A stretch of DNA of 7,071 nt from Verrucomicrobia subdivision 3 bacterium UBA7542 (GTDB lineage: Bacteria > Verrucomicrobiota > Verrucomicrobiia > Limisphaerales > UBA11358): the NCBI GenBank assembly GCA_002479245.1, contig DLMG01000249.1:1131-8201 (forward strand). Reading direction: 5' to 3'. The position numbers and the translations under genes were made by a program. Below are positions 5,446 through 7,071 of the stretch, in pieces; within the stretch, counting starts at the first letter, position 1; each line of letters begins with the position of its first letter. The notes beneath the pieces are model-generated. The model ran no database searches. It was not told the DNA's origin and saw only the letters and a list, made by a program, of their open reading frames with translations.

Positions 5446-6231
5446 ATGAGTGCACAACAAATTCGAGTGGCCTGGATCCAGGGCGGTGCGGTCAAGTGCG
5501 AAATTCTCCCGCCGCTGCCATCGCGTATTTTTCGTCTGGTGCTCCTCGGAGCGCCGGGCGTGGGCAAGGGAACGCAGGCCGAATTGCTCTGCGAACGGCT
5601 GGGCACCTGCCACCTCTCCACCGGTGACATTTTCCGCGCCGCCAAAGGCCTCGCCGAGGGCGAGCGCAGCCCGGCACTGGAAGCCGCGCTCGGCTACATG
5701 AAACGCGGCGACCTGGTTCCCGACCAGACCGTGCTCGATCTTGTCCGCGAACGCACCAGTTGCCTCCGCTGCCGCAGCGGGTTTCTACTCGACGGATTTC
5801 CGCGCACGGTTGCGCAGGCGGAGGCTTTCGCCAAAATCATGGAGCAGGAGCAAATTCCGCTCGACGCCGTGTTGAATTACGATTTGCCCATCGAAAAAGT
5901 GGTCGCGCGCCTGAGCGGCCGGCGCACCTGCCTGAAATGCAAGGCGGTTTTCCATGTGACCGGGCGTCCGCCGCGCGTCGAGGGGATTTGCGATCATTGC
6001 GGGACAAAACTTCAGCAGCGCGAGGATGACCGGCCCGAAGCCGTCCGCGTGCGCATGGCGGTTTATGAAAAAAACACCAAGCCGCTGACCGACTTCTACC
6101 GGCAACGCGGCTTGCTGGTGACCATCGAGGCCGAGGGCACACCGGAGGAAATTTACCAGCGCACCCTCACCGCGCTGAGTTCCGCCGGGGGCGGCAAGCT
6201 GCGCCACCCGTTGCGGACCAACGCGGATTGA
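5446..6231 (+). CDS. adk: adenylate kinase (nucleoside monophosphate kinase) with zinc-type LID
   Basis: A 261-residue cytosolic enzyme that interconverts ATP + AMP and 2 ADP. The P-loop is GAPGVGKGT (35-43), the AMP-site STGDIFRAA is at 58-66, GFLLDGFPRT at 112-121, GRRT at 158-161 and REDDRPEAVRVR at 192-203 (canonical QRxDD region). The LID carries CLKC (162-165) and CDHC (182-185), a four-Cys zinc site as in Gram-positive-type kinases. The kinase core normally starts within a few residues of the P-loop, but here about 28 residues (MSAQQIRVAWIQGGAVKCEI and a few more) precede it. The start is supported by GGAA six bases before the ATG at 5446 and by the lack of any Met nearer the core. A further CxxC (Cys106, Cys109) lies just before GFLLDGFPRT, where ordinary adenylate kinases do not have one. 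The C-terminus has a short basic tail. Strict AMP specificity is inferred. Confidence 0.92.
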   Translation: MSAQQIRVAWIQGGAVKCEILPPLPSRIFRLVLLGAPGVGKGTQAELLCERLGTCHLSTGDIFRAAKGLAEGERSPALEAALGYMKRGDLVPDQTVLDLVRERTSCLRCRSGFLLDGFPRTVAQAEAFAKIMEQEQIPLDAVLNYDLPIEKVVARLSGRRTCLKCKAVFHVTGRPPRVEGICDHCGTKLQQREDDRPEAVRVRMAVYEKNTKPLTDFYRQRGLLVTIEAEGTPEEIYQRTLTALSSAGGGKLRHPLRTNAD

Positions 6232-6534
6232 CTTGAAACTTTTTGCATGTGGCCGGTGATTCTTCACCCGGCGCATCTCCCGGGCGTGTTGCTCAAAAGA
6301 ACGGACACCTAAACCGGAGCGCGGGTTGTCCCAAGCCGCAGCCGCCGGGGACGCGAAACAACAAAAGTTCCCACGGTCACCACCCTTTCCCACCGGCTGC
6401 GGGTTGAGACAACCCGCGCTCCGGGATTTCGGCAACACGCCCTCCTCCCCAACCGCCGGGCAAGGAATGTGGGCATTTTGCCAAGAGTCGTGTAGTGACG
6501 GTTTCACCGCCGGTTTAACGTGCCAGTGAGAATC
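6232..6534. other. intergenic region between adk and radical SAM gene
   Basis: About 300 bases without a supported gene. Near the left end, GCCGGTG (6252-6258) can pair with CACCCGGC (6265-6272) with a bulge. This is a weak candidate for adk transcript end, with no T-run. The middle is the long inverted repeat at 6314-6424. TTTTGCCAA at 6476-6484 lies about 50 bases before the radical SAM start. Confidence 0.5.
6314..6424. repeat. long inverted repeat with 30-bp arms (MITE/REP-like)
   Basis: The arm at 6314-6343 pairs with 6395-6424 at 28 of 30 positions, with a 51-base loop. Arms start CCGGAGCGCGGGTTGTC. A single-arm relative is at 2345-2370. No transposase is encoded. It could fold into a long hairpin in RNA read from adk. 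Confidence 0.85.
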
Positions 6535-7071
6535 ATGGAAGCAGCCAGTCAAAAACACTTGAACTCGACCGCCGCCAGACCATTCAACGGGAGAGAATGC
6601 ATTGCGATTCCGGAGACGGCCTTCGGCTGCCCGCGCGATTTTCTCGACAATCGCTTTGTGTATGCGGTGATTTCGGCACGCGCCCACGGTTTGTCGCTGG
6701 GCGTGAACATGAGCCCGGACAAGCTGTGCAATTTCAACTGCCTCTATTGCGAGGTGGACCGCCAGACCCCGCCGCGCGAGGCGAAGCTGGACGTGGACGC
6801 GATGGCCGCCGAACTTCACAAAACGCTCACGTTCGTGCTGGCGGGAAAATTACATGAACGTCCGTTTTATTCCGCGCTGTCGGAGGAATTGTTCGCGCTG
6901 CGTCACGTGGCCTTGAGCGGCGACGGCGAACCGACCCTCGCGCCGAATTTTGCCGAGGTCGTTGAGTCCATCGTGCACATCCGGGCGCTGGGCGAATTTC
7001 CGTTCTTCAAAATCGTGCTGATTACGAATGCCACCGGGCTTGACCGGCCCCAGGTGCAGCAGGGGTTGAAA
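6535..7071 (+). CDS. radical SAM protein, N-terminal part (3' end outside window)
   Basis: An open frame of 179 codons from ATG 6535 runs off the right edge. The cluster-binding motif CNFNCLYC (Cys65, Cys69, Cys72; CxxxCxxC) binds the 4Fe-4S cluster that splits S-adenosylmethionine. SGDGEPTL at 128-135 is the GGE-type SAM-contact motif, and VLITNATGLD at 161-170 is the next core strand. The N-terminal FVYAVISARAHGLSLGVNMSPDKL leading into the cluster motif resembles COG0731-like radical SAM proteins of unknown substrate found in Planctomycetota and Verrucomicrobiota; this is recalled, not searched. GAGA seven bases or so before the ATG may serve as ribosome site; an in-frame GTG at 6526 is an alternative start. 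Function beyond radical SAM chemistry cannot be assigned without the C-terminus. Confidence 0.88.
   Translation, partial: MEAASQKHLNSTAARPFNGRECIAIPETAFGCPRDFLDNRFVYAVISARAHGLSLGVNMSPDKLCNFNCLYCEVDRQTPPREAKLDVDAMAAELHKTLTFVLAGKLHERPFYSALSEELFALRHVALSGDGEPTLAPNFAEVVESIVHIRALGEFPFFKIVLITNATGLDRPQVQQGLK

Noticed and set aside
5785..6819. A 344-residue minus-strand open frame.
   Set aside because: It is antisense to adk and the radical SAM gene and crosses the long inverted repeat; composition fits a shadow frame.

Overview
The window looks like a chromosomal stretch from a member of the Verrucomicrobiota, probably a Pedosphaeraceae/Limisphaerales-type genome. This assignment is an inference. 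It rests on the moderately high GC, on intergenic gaps packed with short dispersed palindromes and 7-bp tandem repeats (read as protein these give recurring strings such as 'RQDACA', 'GAPASRR' and 'NIEHRTSN', which I associate with that phylum), and on the style of the proteins. No rRNA, tRNA or CRISPR array was seen.

Layout: the left edge (2-280, +) is the C-terminal end of an integron-type tyrosine recombinase with its HxxR, GH and Tyr motifs. Its last ~20 codons occur twice. A second, displaced copy of the tail lies at 384-443, separated from the first by a compact hairpin-rich insert, and a 24-bp direct repeat marks both junctions. From about 440 to 747 no gene is credible; the DNA consists of 7-bp tandem repeats and small hairpins. 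An M24-family metallopeptidase/aminopeptidase P-like gene (748-1944, -) follows. A second repeat-rich gap (1945-2676) holds several long inverted repeats and ends in a promoter-like region.

Next come a small DUF465/YdcH-family gene (2677-2925, +) and, convergent to it, an EF-G2-type translational GTPase paralogue (2971-5061, -). A gap of about 380 bp separates that gene from a divergent adenylate kinase with a zinc-type LID and an N-terminal extension (5446-6231, +). A gap with another long inverted repeat (6314-6424) leads to a radical SAM gene that runs off the right edge (6535-7071, +).

The genes do not form an obvious operon: neighbours alternate in strand and are separated by long gaps. 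They appear to be independent housekeeping or accessory units (peptide turnover, translation, nucleotide balance) set among dispersed repeats. The two most unusual signals are the rebuilt 3' end of the integron integrase gene and a 13-bp sequence shared by the upstream regions of the DUF465 and adenylate kinase genes, part of a wider TTTGCCAA/TTGGCAAA motif confined to intergenic DNA.
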